A DNA stretch of 64,000 bases from Hymenobacter ruricola (GTDB lineage: Bacteria > Bacteroidota > Bacteroidia > Cytophagales > Hymenobacteraceae), in assembly GCF_015694525.1 (NCBI RefSeq), contig NZ_JADQDM010000004.1, positions 1 through 64,000 on the forward strand, written 5' to 3'. How positions within the stretch are numbered: the first letter of the stretch is position 1; each line of letters starts with the position of its first letter. Both the position numbers and the translations under genes were made by a program. Positions 1 through 8,928 of this stretch are shown piece by piece. The notes beneath the pieces are model-generated. The model was not told the origin of the DNA and searched no databases. It was given only the letters and a program-made list of their open reading frames with translations.

Positions 1-1704
1 GGGCGGCAGGCCGGCCAGGGCCAGCGTGGCCCCGCCCGCGCCGGTGGCCGGGTTGGGCCACACGCTGGCCTGGGCGGCCCAGGCGCGGGCCTGCTGGGCG
101 GCGCTGGGCCGGCCGAAGGGGTACAGGGTCTGGGTGGCCGAGCAGCCCAGGTTGTTGGTGACGGTGAGCGTGACGGCGGCCCCGGGGCCGGGCCCGGGGG
201 CGGCGAAGCGGTGGGGCGGGGGCGCGGGCCCGTCGAAGTAGGCGCCGTCGGGGAAGTGCCAGCGCCAGCGCTCGACCTGGGCGAAGCGCGGCCCGCCGCT
301 GGAGAAGTCCACCAGGCGCAGCGTGTCGCCGGCCGGGTTGAGGGCAAAGCCGGCGCTGGCCACGGGCGGGCGCCGGCAGAAGTCGGCGGCCGGCTGGTAG
401 GGCGCGCCCAGCCCGGCGAAGCGCGTGAGCAGCCCGGCCTGGTCCTGGCTGGTCTGGCCGCCCACCGTGTGCGGGATGGTGCGCTGCCCGACCAGGGTGA
501 GGGTGCCGTCGGGCTGCAGGGCGGTTTGTAGCTGGGCGCCCTGGGTTTCGACGGGCAGCTCCCAGGCCAGCGCGGCGCCCAGGCGGCGGTCGTAGGCGCC
601 CACGAAGGCCTGGTTGGGGTCACTCAGCGCGGGCGTGGTCCGGATGCCGGTGAGCAGGTACTGCCCGTTGGCCAGCACCTGCACGCGGTGAATGCTGGCG
701 CTGGGGTACTGCGCGTTCTGGCCCACGAAGCGCTGCTCCCACTGCATGGTGCCGAGGCTGTCGAACTTGGCCAGGAAGCCGTTGGCCGAGGCGTTGGAGT
801 CGAACACGGGCAGGTAACGGCGCGGGTACACGTCGCCGGCCACCACGAAGCCCCCGTCGGGGGTGGCCTGCACCTCGTGCGGGTCGTAGTGCTCGGAGAT
901 GGGGCCGAAGTACTCGGCGGCCAGGCGAATGGTGTCGCCGTTCGATTTCAGGCGCTGCAGCCAGCCGCTGTGCACCACGATGTTGCCGTAAGGGGACTGC
1001 CAGGCGCGGTTCTTCTGGCCCACCAGCACGTAGGCGCCGTCGCGCAGGGCGGCCATCGCGGCCACGCTTATTCCGTTGGGGGCGGCCGTGCGCCCGGGGT
1101 AGAGGTGCCGCCACACCACGCGCTGGGCTGAGTCGAGCCGCGCCACCTGCACGGCATCCACGCCTCCTCCAACCGTGCCCTGCACGTAGGGCGTGAGGTT
1201 CACCGTCTGCGCCCACAGGGCTCCGTCGGCGGGCAGGCGCAATACGGGCGCGGGGGCATTGTTGTAGCGGTATTGCGGCAGGTAGCGGGGCCGTCCGCGC
1301 CACACGCCCAGCGAGTCGGTACGGACGCTGAAATAGGCGATGTCGTAGGAGTTGCTCGCGGCAGTGGTGTCGGCGCAACCGGTAATGAGCCAGTCGCCCC
1401 CGCGCAAGGGCAGCAGATTCAGGTAGCCGCCGTTTTTGAAAGCATATCCCCGGCTCAACAAGGTGTCGCCTTGCCCGTTGAGTTGCCATAGGCGAGAGGT
1501 TATCGGCACCAGACCCGTCTGGTAGGTGGGCCCTGTGCCTCCCAGAACCACTAGACGAGAAGGCCGGACTTGATAAACATCACCAGCGAAAGAAGAGATG
1601 CTTGGCACTTGGTTCAGCGTGCGCTGCCACACTTGCGTGGGCTGCGCCCATGCGTGGGTGCCAAGGCCTAGCCCCAGCGCCCAAATACAGAAAAATACAC
1701 GCAT
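1..1704 (-). CDS. Secreted T9SS client protein, C-terminus cut by window edge
   Basis: The frame is open from the ATG at 1704 to the left edge, giving 568 codons without a stop. The protein starts MRVFFCIWALGLGLGTHAWA, a signal peptide with a predicted AWA/Q cleavage near residue 20. The body has repeated stretches of the type DGGFVVAGD and GQYLLTGI, as in beta-propeller-like delta-60/SBBP repeat proteins. Near residues 480-520 a PKD-like stretch contains WRWHFPDG. The last visible residues (VWPNPATGAGGATLALAGLP) are the start of a T9SS type A sorting domain, so the protein should be exported by Sec and then across the outer membrane by T9SS. Its start lies 5 bp after the stop of the upstream gene (1710-3419), so the two are probably one transcript. 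Substrate and role are unknown. Confidence 0.85.
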   Translation of the reverse strand, partial: MRVFFCIWALGLGLGTHAWAQPTQVWQRTLNQVPSISSFAGDVYQVRPSRLVVLGGTGPTYQTGLVPITSRLWQLNGQGDTLLSRGYAFKNGGYLNLLPLRGGDWLITGCADTTAASNSYDIAYFSVRTDSLGVWRGRPRYLPQYRYNNAPAPVLRLPADGALWAQTVNLTPYVQGTVGGGVDAVQVARLDSAQRVVWRHLYPGRTAAPNGISVAAMAALRDGAYVLVGQKNRAWQSPYGNIVVHSGWLQRLKSNGDTIRLAAEYFGPISEHYDPHEVQATPDGGFVVAGDVYPRRYLPVFDSNASANGFLAKFDSLGTMQWEQRFVGQNAQYPSASIHRVQVLANGQYLLTGIRTTPALSDPNQAFVGAYDRRLGAALAWELPVETQGAQLQTALQPDGTLTLVGQRTIPHTVGGQTSQDQAGLLTRFAGLGAPYQPAADFCRRPPVASAGFALNPAGDTLRLVDFSSGGPRFAQVERWRWHFPDGAYFDGPAPPPHRFAAPGPGPGAAVTLTVTNNLGCSATQTLYPFGRPSAAQQARAWAAQASVWPNPATGAGGATLALAGLPP

Positions 1705-1709
1705 GGCTC

Positions 1710-3419
1710 CTAGTTTTCAATGGCCAAGCGTAGCGGCGCCGTGGCTACCCCATCGGCCAGAAGCCGGTAGAAGTACAGGCCGGCGGCGTAGCCCTGTAGG
1801 GACAAATCGTATTGCGTAGCCGTAAGCGGCAGCGCCTGCGTGGCGAGGATTTGCCCGTCCACGGCCCGGTATACTACTAACACGGCTTGCCGCGTCCCGG
1901 GGGGCACGCTATACCCGATGCTGGTCATGCCGCGCGCTGGATTGGGCACGTTTTGGCCTATGTAAGGCGAAGATTTTTGGGGAGAAGCTCCCGTAGCTGC
2001 GCCGCGTGGTAAACCGTATGGCGTATTGAGCACCACGCAGTCCGTGTTGTTATTGGGGTAATTAATCTTGTTGTTAATACTGCGAAAAGGAATGGTAACT
2101 CCAGAACTGCTTAGCGGCGAAACGGTGCTGGACCAGTAATCGTCGTAAGTGTTATAGCTAAGCGTTGTCCCACTATTATTGAACAGCGCATAGTACCCCG
2201 TCGTCGTCGCGCCTCTGTCGTCAAACTTGTTTTTCAGAATCTGGGTACCGTTGGGGTCGGGGTTGGCCAGCACAATGGTGGAAGCGTTTTCGTTGAAAAT
2301 GCCGTGGCTGCGGCCCGGGCGGGTGCCGAGCGGCACGCCGCGGTCGAAGGTGTTGCAGGTGGCGTACACCGTGCCGCTGCCGCTGCCGCTGCTCAGGTCC
2401 AGGCCTTTCTCGCACTCGGTGAAGACGTTTTTCTCCACGTCGGCGGCCATCCCGGCGGGCACGTCCAGCCGGATGCCCACGCCCAGGGCGTGGAAGGCGT
2501 TGTCCTGGGCCTGCGCCAGGGCCTGGCTGAAAATGCCGAGCTGCTGGTGGCGGTAGAGGTCGTAGCCGAAGGTGAGGTAGGGGCTGGCGTCGGGCTGGGT
2601 GAAGGTGTTGCCCCGGGCAGTGGTGGCCAGCCGCAGCGAGCTGATGCCGATGGTCGCATCCGGAAACAGCACGGCGGGGTTATCAAGGGCCAGCTGGCCC
2701 ATCTGGTTGGTGGCCGGCACGCGGGCCAGCCCATGAAACACGAACTGGCTGGTGTCCACCGTCAGGCGGGTGCCCAGGTAGGGAATCTGGTCGCCGTCGC
2801 TGGCCACGCCGGCCAGGTAGAAATCGGAAAAGCTGCAGGCGCTCACCTTCATCGCCGACCTGGCTTTGGTCGTGTTCACGGGAGCCGCCTTCGCCACCAA
2901 GATGCCCACCGCCGCGTGCCGCAGCTGGTTGCCCCGAAAGCGCAGGGCTTCCACGTCGCCCTGCACGCGCACGTGCTCCTGGCTGTACCAGTACTGGCCC
3001 CCGCCGGACTGGTAGGGCGCCTTCATCAGGGCCGGGTCCGAGTCGAAGCGGCAGTTGGTGACGTAGTTGCTGTTGCTGGCCGCCACGTCGCTGAAATCCA
3101 GGGCCAGGCCCTGGTAGTTGTGCAGGAATTCCAGGTGGTCGAGGTGCAGCAGGTTGGTGGTGAAAGAGCTGGTGGGGTCGTTGGTCACGGTGGCGGCTTG
3201 CAGGCTGTGCATCAGGCGCGGCGGCAGCGTGCCCACGGCGTTGGCCCAGAAGCCGTCGTTTTCGGGACCGTGCACCACGCCGCCCCACATGTCGTTGCAG
3301 GCCGCCGTGATGGTCGCGCCATTCAGCACCAAGCGTGCTTCCTGGAGCAGGATGCGGGCGCCGCCGTCCATTAGCAGCACGCCGCTGCGAAAAAAGAATG
3401 GCGGGGTAAAATTTTTCAT
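1710..3419 (-). CDS. T9SS type A sorting domain protein, beta-helix-like, lacking a signal peptide
   Basis: The protein has 569 residues from the ATG at 3419; a TTG two codons earlier is also possible. The N-terminus (MKNFTPPFFFRSGVLLMDGG) goes straight into a parallel beta-helix-like body with repeated hydrophobic turns, for example ARLVLNGATITAACNDMWGG. The C-terminus, from about SPYIGQNVPNPARG, is a type A T9SS domain ending in GLYFYRLLADG and a short tail. No Sec signal is visible, although T9SS clients need one. The frame upstream stays open to the stop of the preceding gene at 3513-3515 but offers no convincing signal. The gene is either N-terminally truncated or wrongly started. The 3' part (about 1950-2230) is visibly less GC-rich than its surroundings. 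Confidence 0.7.
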   Translation of the reverse strand: MKNFTPPFFFRSGVLLMDGGARILLQEARLVLNGATITAACNDMWGGVVHGPENDGFWANAVGTLPPRLMHSLQAATVTNDPTSSFTTNLLHLDHLEFLHNYQGLALDFSDVAASNSNYVTNCRFDSDPALMKAPYQSGGGQYWYSQEHVRVQGDVEALRFRGNQLRHAAVGILVAKAAPVNTTKARSAMKVSACSFSDFYLAGVASDGDQIPYLGTRLTVDTSQFVFHGLARVPATNQMGQLALDNPAVLFPDATIGISSLRLATTARGNTFTQPDASPYLTFGYDLYRHQQLGIFSQALAQAQDNAFHALGVGIRLDVPAGMAADVEKNVFTECEKGLDLSSGSGSGTVYATCNTFDRGVPLGTRPGRSHGIFNENASTIVLANPDPNGTQILKNKFDDRGATTTGYYALFNNSGTTLSYNTYDDYWSSTVSPLSSSGVTIPFRSINNKINYPNNNTDCVVLNTPYGLPRGAATGASPQKSSPYIGQNVPNPARGMTSIGYSVPPGTRQAVLVVYRAVDGQILATQALPLTATQYDLSLQGYAAGLYFYRLLADGVATAPLRLAIEN

Positions 3420-3512
3420 GGGCAACTGAAAAAGGAGGTGCGGAAAAGATACCGGTAAGGTAATGGGAAATAGCAGATAAGCCGCGCGAAAGTCGGGAGC
3501 GCCCGGCCGCGC

Positions 3513-6500
3513 CTACCGCACGATTTCCACCCATCCCTTGAAGCTGGCCGTGCCGTCGGGCAGGCTCATCAGGTAGTAGTAGATGCCGGCCGGCAGGCCT
3601 TCGCCGCCCCATTCGTTGTGGTACTCGGGCGAGTCGAACACCCGCTGGCCCCAGCGCGAAAACACCTGCAGCCGGCCGGGGCAGGCGCCCATTTCCGGCG
3701 CGAAGAAGTCGTTTTGCCCGTCGGCGTTGGGCGTGATGACGTTCGGAATCCGGGCGGGCTTCACCTCCACCGCCGACAGGCTGAGCTGGCGCTGGCAGGG
3801 CCCCACCGGCCCGGTGCCGGGCAGGCTGGCCCGGGGCGCGAAGGTGCCCGCCGCGTAGGTGTGCTCCACCGCGGCCCCCACGGCCGGCGCGCTGCCATCG
3901 CCGAAGTCCCAGCGCACCTGGCCCGCGGCCGCGCCCGTGGCCGTGAAGCGCAGCCGGCGCGGGGCCACCCCGTTGGCGCCGCAGTCCAGGGCTGCCCAGG
4001 CGGCCGCAATGTTGGACTCGGCCGGCACCGTGACGTGGTAGGGCGCCGTGGCGCAGCCCGCCGACAGGTTGTAGAACAGCTCCGTAGTGCCCGGCGTGGC
4101 CGGCGGCGTAAACAGGCCCGTGGCCGTCACGCCCGGTCCGCTCCAGGTGCCGCCGGGCGGCGAGGCCCGCAGCTGAAACGGCGCCTGGCTGGCGCACAGC
4201 ACCGTGTCGGGCGGCAGCTGCACGCTGCTCACCACCGTCACGTCCACGGCCTGCGTCACCACAATGGGGCAGCGCACGGTCGGGAAGTTCCAGGTGTAGG
4301 AAATGACGTGGTGCCCCGGCCCGGCATCGGACGGGCTGAAGCGGTTGCCCACCACGCCCGGCCCGCTAAACGTGCCACCCGCCGGCACGGCCGTGAGCAC
4401 CACCCCGTGGGGCGGGGCCGTGAGGCAGTAGTTGATGGGGCTGAGGGGCGTGAGGTACACAAACGGCAGGGGCAGCACTTCCACCCCCAGGCGGCCCGTC
4501 ACGCCGCAGGCGCTACCAGTAGGCGCCGGCCCGGTGTAGGACAGCACCTGCCGGCCGGCCAGCGCCGCCGAGGGGGTGAACACAAAGCCCGCGGCCACCG
4601 AGCCCGTCACGCCCGGCCCGCTCCAGGTGCCGCCGCTGGGGGTGGCACTCAGGGGCTGCGGCCCGGCCACGGCGCACATCACGCTGTCGGGCATGCTCAC
4701 GGCGGCGAGGCCGCCGGCCGTCACGGTCACCGTGCGGCGGGCACGGCCGGGGCACGCCGGCGTGGGGCCGGGCGGGGCCGTGTAGAGCAGCTGGTTGGCC
4801 CCTATCAACAGCGCCGACGGGGTGAACACAAAGCCCGCGGCCACCGAGCCCGTCACGCCCGGCCCGCTCCAGGTGCCGCCGGCCGGCGTGCCGCCCCGCA
4901 GCCGCATGGCCCCGCCCGTGATGCAGTACGAGGTGTCGCGCGGGGTCGTGGCCGTGCCGCCGGCTGGCAGCACCGTCACGCGCAGGGTATCGGTCACGGG
5001 GTCGCAGTCTATGTCGCCCTGGTAGGTGTACACCAGCAGGTGCGGCCCCCCAATCAGGGCCACGCTGGGCGTGAAGTAGAATTTGTTGATGGTGCCCGTC
5101 ACGCCCGGCCCGGTCCAGATGCCGCCGGGCGGGATGCCCCCCAGCGGCGTCGGCGGGTCGTTGGCGCACACCGTGCGGGGCGGTTCCGGCTGAATGACGG
5201 GCACTTCCTTCACCACCATCACAACGGTGGCCGTGACGGGGCAGCGCCCGCCGGCCACCTGGTACACGATGGCGTGCGAGCCCCGGCCCGCCACCGTGGG
5301 CGAAAACAGCGAGGTGCCGGGCAGCACCCCCCGCCCCGTGAACGTGCCCCCCGCCGGGGTGCCGGTGAGCTGCACCGGCGGCTCCGTCCGGCCCGGTTTC
5401 AGGCAGAATAGTTGTTTGGGCGCAACGAGGTTGGCCGCGCCCTGGGGCAGCACCGTGATGCGCCGCGTGCTGGTGCCCTCGCAGCCGTTGGCCGCCGCCG
5501 GGCTCACGTAGGTGAGCACCAGCGTGCCGAGGTGGGCCGGGTCGGGGGTGAAGAGGAAGCCCGTGGCCACCGAGCCCGTCACGCCGGTGCCCGTCCAGGT
5601 GCCGCCCTCGGGCGAGCCGCCCAGCCGCACCGGCCCGCTGCGCGCGCACACCGACAGCGTGTCGGCGCCTGCGGGCGAGGTGTTGGCCTGAAAAGCAAAC
5701 TTGAAGGCGGCGTTGTTGCACTTGGGGGCGCCGTTGGTGGCCGCGTAGGTGTTGGCGCCGGGCGGAATGGGAATGCTGGTGCCGCCGCTCTGGTCGCAGG
5801 CGCACAGGGCCTGGTACAGCACGTTCTGGCTGTCGAAGCGCGAGGTGCCGCCGTCCACGTGGTCGTCGGCCGTAGTGCCGAAGAAGGTGGCGTAGTCGAG
5901 CACCCGGGCTCCGTCGGACAGCTGCATCAGGTAAAAGTCGAGGCCGTCGGTGTTGCGCTGCATCGCATCCGGGGTGGTGGGCAGGCCCACGGTCGAGCCG
6001 TTGTTGGGGTCGAGCCCGCCGCCCCAGCCGGCCAGCGCCATGCGCCCGTAGCAGTCCACCCCAAAGGCGGTGGGCGAAATGTCGGTGGTGCTGCGCCCGC
6101 TGCCAAACACCGTGGCGAAGCCCGCCGAGCGCAGGTCCGGGGCCAGCTGCTGAATGAACTGTTGCCCGTGCGGGTTGCTGTAGCGCGCCGTGTCGACGCC
6201 GGGCCAGGCCGGGCCCAGCGTTTGGCCCAGCACGTACACCCGCCCGCCCGGCCCCGAGCGCACAAAAAAGCCCTGGTCGTAGCCGCTCGTGCCTAAGTAG
6301 GTGGCCTGCGCAAGCGCGCCCGCGCCCGTGAGGCGGGCCACAAAGCCATCCACATCGCCGCTCGCCGTGGGCTGGTAGCCGTTGGTGGCGCCCGAAAGGA
6401 CCGCGCTGGTAGTGCCGCCGGTTATCAGCAGGTCGCCGCCCACGTCCTCGCGCTGGAGCGAGTAAGCGGCATCGGCGGCGGCGCCGCCCACGGCGGTGGT

Positions 6501-7958
6501 CCAGCGCACCCGGCTCAGGCTGGAGTCCAGGCTCGTGACGATGCCGTCGGAAGTGCCGCCGCGGTAAGCCCCGGCCGCCAGCCCCGGAAAGTCGGCCGAG
6601 CCCGTGACGCTGGCCACGTACAGGTTGCCCTGCGGGTCGAGGGCGAGGTCGCCGCGAAAGGCGTCGCCGTAGTTGTGGCGCAGGCGGGGCGCGGCGGCGC
6701 TGGGGTCGAGCAGGCCGTCGGTGCCGGTGCCGCCGAGGTAAGTGCTGGCGCGCAGCCCGCCCCCGCTGGCGCTGAGCCGGGTCAAAATCAGGTCGGCGCC
6801 GCCCGCGAGCACAAAGGGCGAGTTGGCACCGAAAGGCGCCACGGGCGGCCCGCCGCGCAGCCCGTGGCTAAGGGCCGCGGCCGTGGTCGGAAAATCGGTC
6901 GAGGCCGTGGTGCCCAGCAGCAGCAGCTCGCCGCGCGGGTTGGTCAGCAGGCTGTGCGGAAACTCCAGGTTGTTGCCGCCCAGATAGGTGGCCCAGGCCC
7001 GCGCCGCCGGCCCGCTCACGCCGGTGTTGAACTTCATGATGGCGATGTCGGTACTGCCGCTGAAGCTGGTCAGGTAGGCGCCGAAAGTGGCCGGGTAGCC
7101 GGGCTCGAACACGACGCCGGCGGTGTAGAGGTTGCCGCGGGCGTCGTGGGTGGCCGCAAACCCCCAGTTTTCCACCGGCGAGCCGGTGTAGCTGGCAAAC
7201 TGCACGGCCGGGTCAATCACCAGCGGGCGCTGGTGGTCGTAGGGGGCCAGCCGGAAGCTCACCGCCGTGCCGCGCAGCACAAAGGCGCAGGCCACCGGCT
7301 GGGGCTGGCCCTTGGCAGGGTCGGTTTGCCAGGCGCGGGGCCGCAGCTCGCTGAGCTGACCGGCCGAGGTGCGGACGAGCAGGCTGCCGGTGGCAGGGTC
7401 CAGGCGCAGCCCGTCGGCGCCGCGGTAGTGCCAGGTGGCCCGGGCGGGGTCGGCGCCGGCGGCCAGCTGCAGGTCGTATTCAAACTGATGGGCCGCGTTT
7501 TCCTTCAGCACCAGGTCGATGCCGGGCCAGAGCTGGCGGTAGCGCAGGCCGTGCCAGGCGCGCACGTCGGCGGCCCAGCGGGTGCGGTCGGCGCCGCGCA
7601 GGTAGTGGCGCCGGCCGGGGGCGGCGGTTTCGGGGTCGGGGCCCAGCGTGGCGGCCGAGCTGGGCTGCACAAATTCGAGCCGCAGCCCGTGAGCGAGCAG
7701 CTTGCCATCTGGCCGTCCGGGGGCGGGGTGCCCTTCGGCGGGGCCGTGGCCCGGCAGCCCGGCGGTGAGGGCGTAGGTAAGCCCGGTGGGCTCCACAAAC
7801 AGCCGGGCGCCGGGCGCTACCTGGGCGGCGTAGCGGGCGCGCCCGTCCCATTGCCCGCGGTTTTCGATGAATTCCAGCGTCTGTTTGCTTTCCTGGGCCC
7901 GCAACGGCCCCGAGCACAACACCCCAAACGTAACCAGAAAGGTAAAAAGTAGACGCAT
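3513..7958 (-). CDS. Large SBBP and Ig-like repeat protein with gliding-motility-type (CHU_C) C-terminal domain
   Basis: This is a 1481-residue secreted protein. Residues 1-21 are a signal peptide ending LRAQ. Residues about 28-250 begin ENRGQWDGRARYAAQ, typical of the DUF7948 N-domain found in front of SBBP repeats. Residues about 255-740 carry SBBP repeats (ATYLGGN, STYLGGT, ATYLGTS). Residues about 755-1330 hold seven copies of a unit with the core GG(T/I)(W/F)(S/T)GxGV. A PKD domain follows near 1345-1385 (VRWDFGDGSA). The last 80 residues are the gliding-motility-associated domain (FSRWGQRVFDS, GGEGLPAGIYYYLM), a type B T9SS signal. Such proteins are exported to or beyond the outer membrane, often as adhesins or filament parts; the exact role here is not known. 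Seven bases before the ATG no clear ribosome binding site is seen. Confidence 0.88.
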   Translation of the reverse strand: MRLLFTFLVTFGVLCSGPLRAQESKQTLEFIENRGQWDGRARYAAQVAPGARLFVEPTGLTYALTAGLPGHGPAEGHPAPGRPDGKLLAHGLRLEFVQPSSAATLGPDPETAAPGRRHYLRGADRTRWAADVRAWHGLRYRQLWPGIDLVLKENAAHQFEYDLQLAAGADPARATWHYRGADGLRLDPATGSLLVRTSAGQLSELRPRAWQTDPAKGQPQPVACAFVLRGTAVSFRLAPYDHQRPLVIDPAVQFASYTGSPVENWGFAATHDARGNLYTAGVVFEPGYPATFGAYLTSFSGSTDIAIMKFNTGVSGPAARAWATYLGGNNLEFPHSLLTNPRGELLLLGTTASTDFPTTAAALSHGLRGGPPVAPFGANSPFVLAGGADLILTRLSASGGGLRASTYLGGTGTDGLLDPSAAAPRLRHNYGDAFRGDLALDPQGNLYVASVTGSADFPGLAAGAYRGGTSDGIVTSLDSSLSRVRWTTAVGGAAADAAYSLQREDVGGDLLITGGTTSAVLSGATNGYQPTASGDVDGFVARLTGAGALAQATYLGTSGYDQGFFVRSGPGGRVYVLGQTLGPAWPGVDTARYSNPHGQQFIQQLAPDLRSAGFATVFGSGRSTTDISPTAFGVDCYGRMALAGWGGGLDPNNGSTVGLPTTPDAMQRNTDGLDFYLMQLSDGARVLDYATFFGTTADDHVDGGTSRFDSQNVLYQALCACDQSGGTSIPIPPGANTYAATNGAPKCNNAAFKFAFQANTSPAGADTLSVCARSGPVRLGGSPEGGTWTGTGVTGSVATGFLFTPDPAHLGTLVLTYVSPAAANGCEGTSTRRITVLPQGAANLVAPKQLFCLKPGRTEPPVQLTGTPAGGTFTGRGVLPGTSLFSPTVAGRGSHAIVYQVAGGRCPVTATVVMVVKEVPVIQPEPPRTVCANDPPTPLGGIPPGGIWTGPGVTGTINKFYFTPSVALIGGPHLLVYTYQGDIDCDPVTDTLRVTVLPAGGTATTPRDTSYCITGGAMRLRGGTPAGGTWSGPGVTGSVAAGFVFTPSALLIGANQLLYTAPPGPTPACPGRARRTVTVTAGGLAAVSMPDSVMCAVAGPQPLSATPSGGTWSGPGVTGSVAAGFVFTPSAALAGRQVLSYTGPAPTGSACGVTGRLGVEVLPLPFVYLTPLSPINYCLTAPPHGVVLTAVPAGGTFSGPGVVGNRFSPSDAGPGHHVISYTWNFPTVRCPIVVTQAVDVTVVSSVQLPPDTVLCASQAPFQLRASPPGGTWSGPGVTATGLFTPPATPGTTELFYNLSAGCATAPYHVTVPAESNIAAAWAALDCGANGVAPRRLRFTATGAAAGQVRWDFGDGSAPAVGAAVEHTYAAGTFAPRASLPGTGPVGPCQRQLSLSAVEVKPARIPNVITPNADGQNDFFAPEMGACPGRLQVFSRWGQRVFDSPEYHNEWGGEGLPAGIYYYLMSLPDGTASFKGWVEIVR
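4573..4881 (-). repeat. Two identical 63-bp segments inside the Ig-like repeat region
   Basis: Positions 4573-4635 and 4819-4881 are identical over 63 bases. They encode the core of repeat units four and five, including TWSGPGVTGSVAAGFVFTP. Other units of the same gene are only similar, so this pair points to a recent duplication or gene conversion. Confidence 0.85.
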
Positions 7959-8072
7959 AAGCAGCTAAGTGGAAAAAGGATAGAAGTAAAGCTAGAGCGT
8001 GATGCACAAAAACCGTGCGCTCATTCCAGTATTTCTATTCTTTTTCTTGAGCCTAGCTGAAACGTTGCGGGT

Positions 8073-8828
8073 TTATTCGGGCACCACGTCCCGTGGGTAG
8101 GCTACTTTGCTCAAAAACAACCCCCGGGCCGGAGCGGCGCTGCCGGCATCTACGCGGCGCTGGGCCCAGAGCAGTTCTTGGAACTGGCGCGGCGTCATCC
8201 GGCCGCGGCCCACGTCGAGCAGGGTGCCCACCACCAGCCGCACCATGCCGCGCACGAAGCGGTTGGCCCGGATGCGGAACACCAGCCCGCCCGGGGCGGG
8301 GTGCCAGGCGGCCTCGTAGCAGTAGCACACGTAGTGGTTTTCGCCGCCCTTCACTTTCGAGAAGGAAGTAAAGTCGAACTGCCCAATCATGCTGGCCGCG
8401 GCCTCGTTCATGGCGGCCACGTCGGGCGTGCGGTCCAGGTACAGGGCCTGGTCGCGCCGAAAAGGGTCGGGGGTCGGCGTGGCCACAAAGTAGTCGTAGG
8501 TGCGCTCTTCGGCCGAGAAACGGGCGTGGGCGTCGGCGGCCACGGGGTGCAGGCGCAGGGCGCCGATGTCGGGCGGCAGGGCCCGGCGCAGGCGGTAGAG
8601 CAGCAAGTCCAGCGTCAGGGTTTCGGGCAGGTCGGCGTCGAAGTGGGCCACCTGGTGGCTGGCGTGCACGCCGGTGTCGGTGCGGCCGCTGCCCAGGCAG
8701 TGAATGGGCTGGCGCAGCACCTGGCTCAGGCAGCGGTCTACCTCGGCCTGCACGGTGAGCGTGTGGGGCTGCACCTGCCAGCCGTGGTACTGCGTGCCGT
8801 CGTAGGCGAGGTGAAGGAAATAGCGCAT
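8073..8828 (-). CDS. truA: tRNA pseudouridine(38-40) synthase TruA
   Basis: TruA converts uridines 38-40 in the anticodon arm of tRNAs to pseudouridine in the cytosol. The 251-residue protein begins MRYFLHLAYDGTQYHGWQVQ, the usual TruA start, and has the catalytic motif GRTDTGVHA with the nucleophilic Asp near residue 52. The C-terminal half has RFVRGMVRLVVGTLLDVGRG, also typical. The open frame extends 21 codons further upstream, but that part is not TruA-like, so the ATG at 8828 is chosen. The length matches the family (about 245-270). It lies between the duplicated surface-protein segment and the 1481-residue gene and is functionally unrelated to both. Confidence 0.95.
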   Translation of the reverse strand: MRYFLHLAYDGTQYHGWQVQPHTLTVQAEVDRCLSQVLRQPIHCLGSGRTDTGVHASHQVAHFDADLPETLTLDLLLYRLRRALPPDIGALRLHPVAADAHARFSAEERTYDYFVATPTPDPFRRDQALYLDRTPDVAAMNEAAASMIGQFDFTSFSKVKGGENHYVCYCYEAAWHPAPGGLVFRIRANRFVRGMVRLVVGTLLDVGRGRMTPRQFQELLWAQRRVDAGSAAPARGLFLSKVAYPRDVVPE

Positions 8829-8834
8829 GGGCCG

Positions 8835-8842
8835 CAAAAGTA
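8835..8842 (-). promoter_or_regulatory. Possible -7 element directly in front of truA
   Basis: The minus strand reads TACTTTTG, a match to the Bacteroidota -7 consensus TAnnTTTG, with its last base only six bases before the truA ATG. If used, the mRNA would start almost at the start codon. No TTG -33 element is visible at the right distance. Confidence 0.35.
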
Positions 8843-8871
8843 CGGCCGCGCTCAGCCAGTTAGGCAGGCAA

Positions 8872-8907
8872 TAAAAAGCCCCCGCCGCCACGAGGGCAAC
8901 GGGGGCT
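8872..8907 (-). terminator. Terminator after the first PID-CTERM gene
   Basis: On the minus strand the sequence reads a GCCCCCG stem, a loop, CGGGGGC and then TTTTTA, a rho-independent terminator. It lies 21 bp after the stop of the small gene at 8929-9132 and separates it from truA. A near-identical copy occurs at 14948-14983, after the second PID-CTERM gene. Confidence 0.8.
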
Positions 8908-8928
8908 GCTAGCCACTGGTGCGGTCGG

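Noticed and set aside
3618..5411. 597-codon plus-strand open frame
   Set aside because: It is antisense to the Ig-like repeats of the gene at 3513-7958; its repetitive Arg/Gly/His translation mirrors the repeat and is not a protein.
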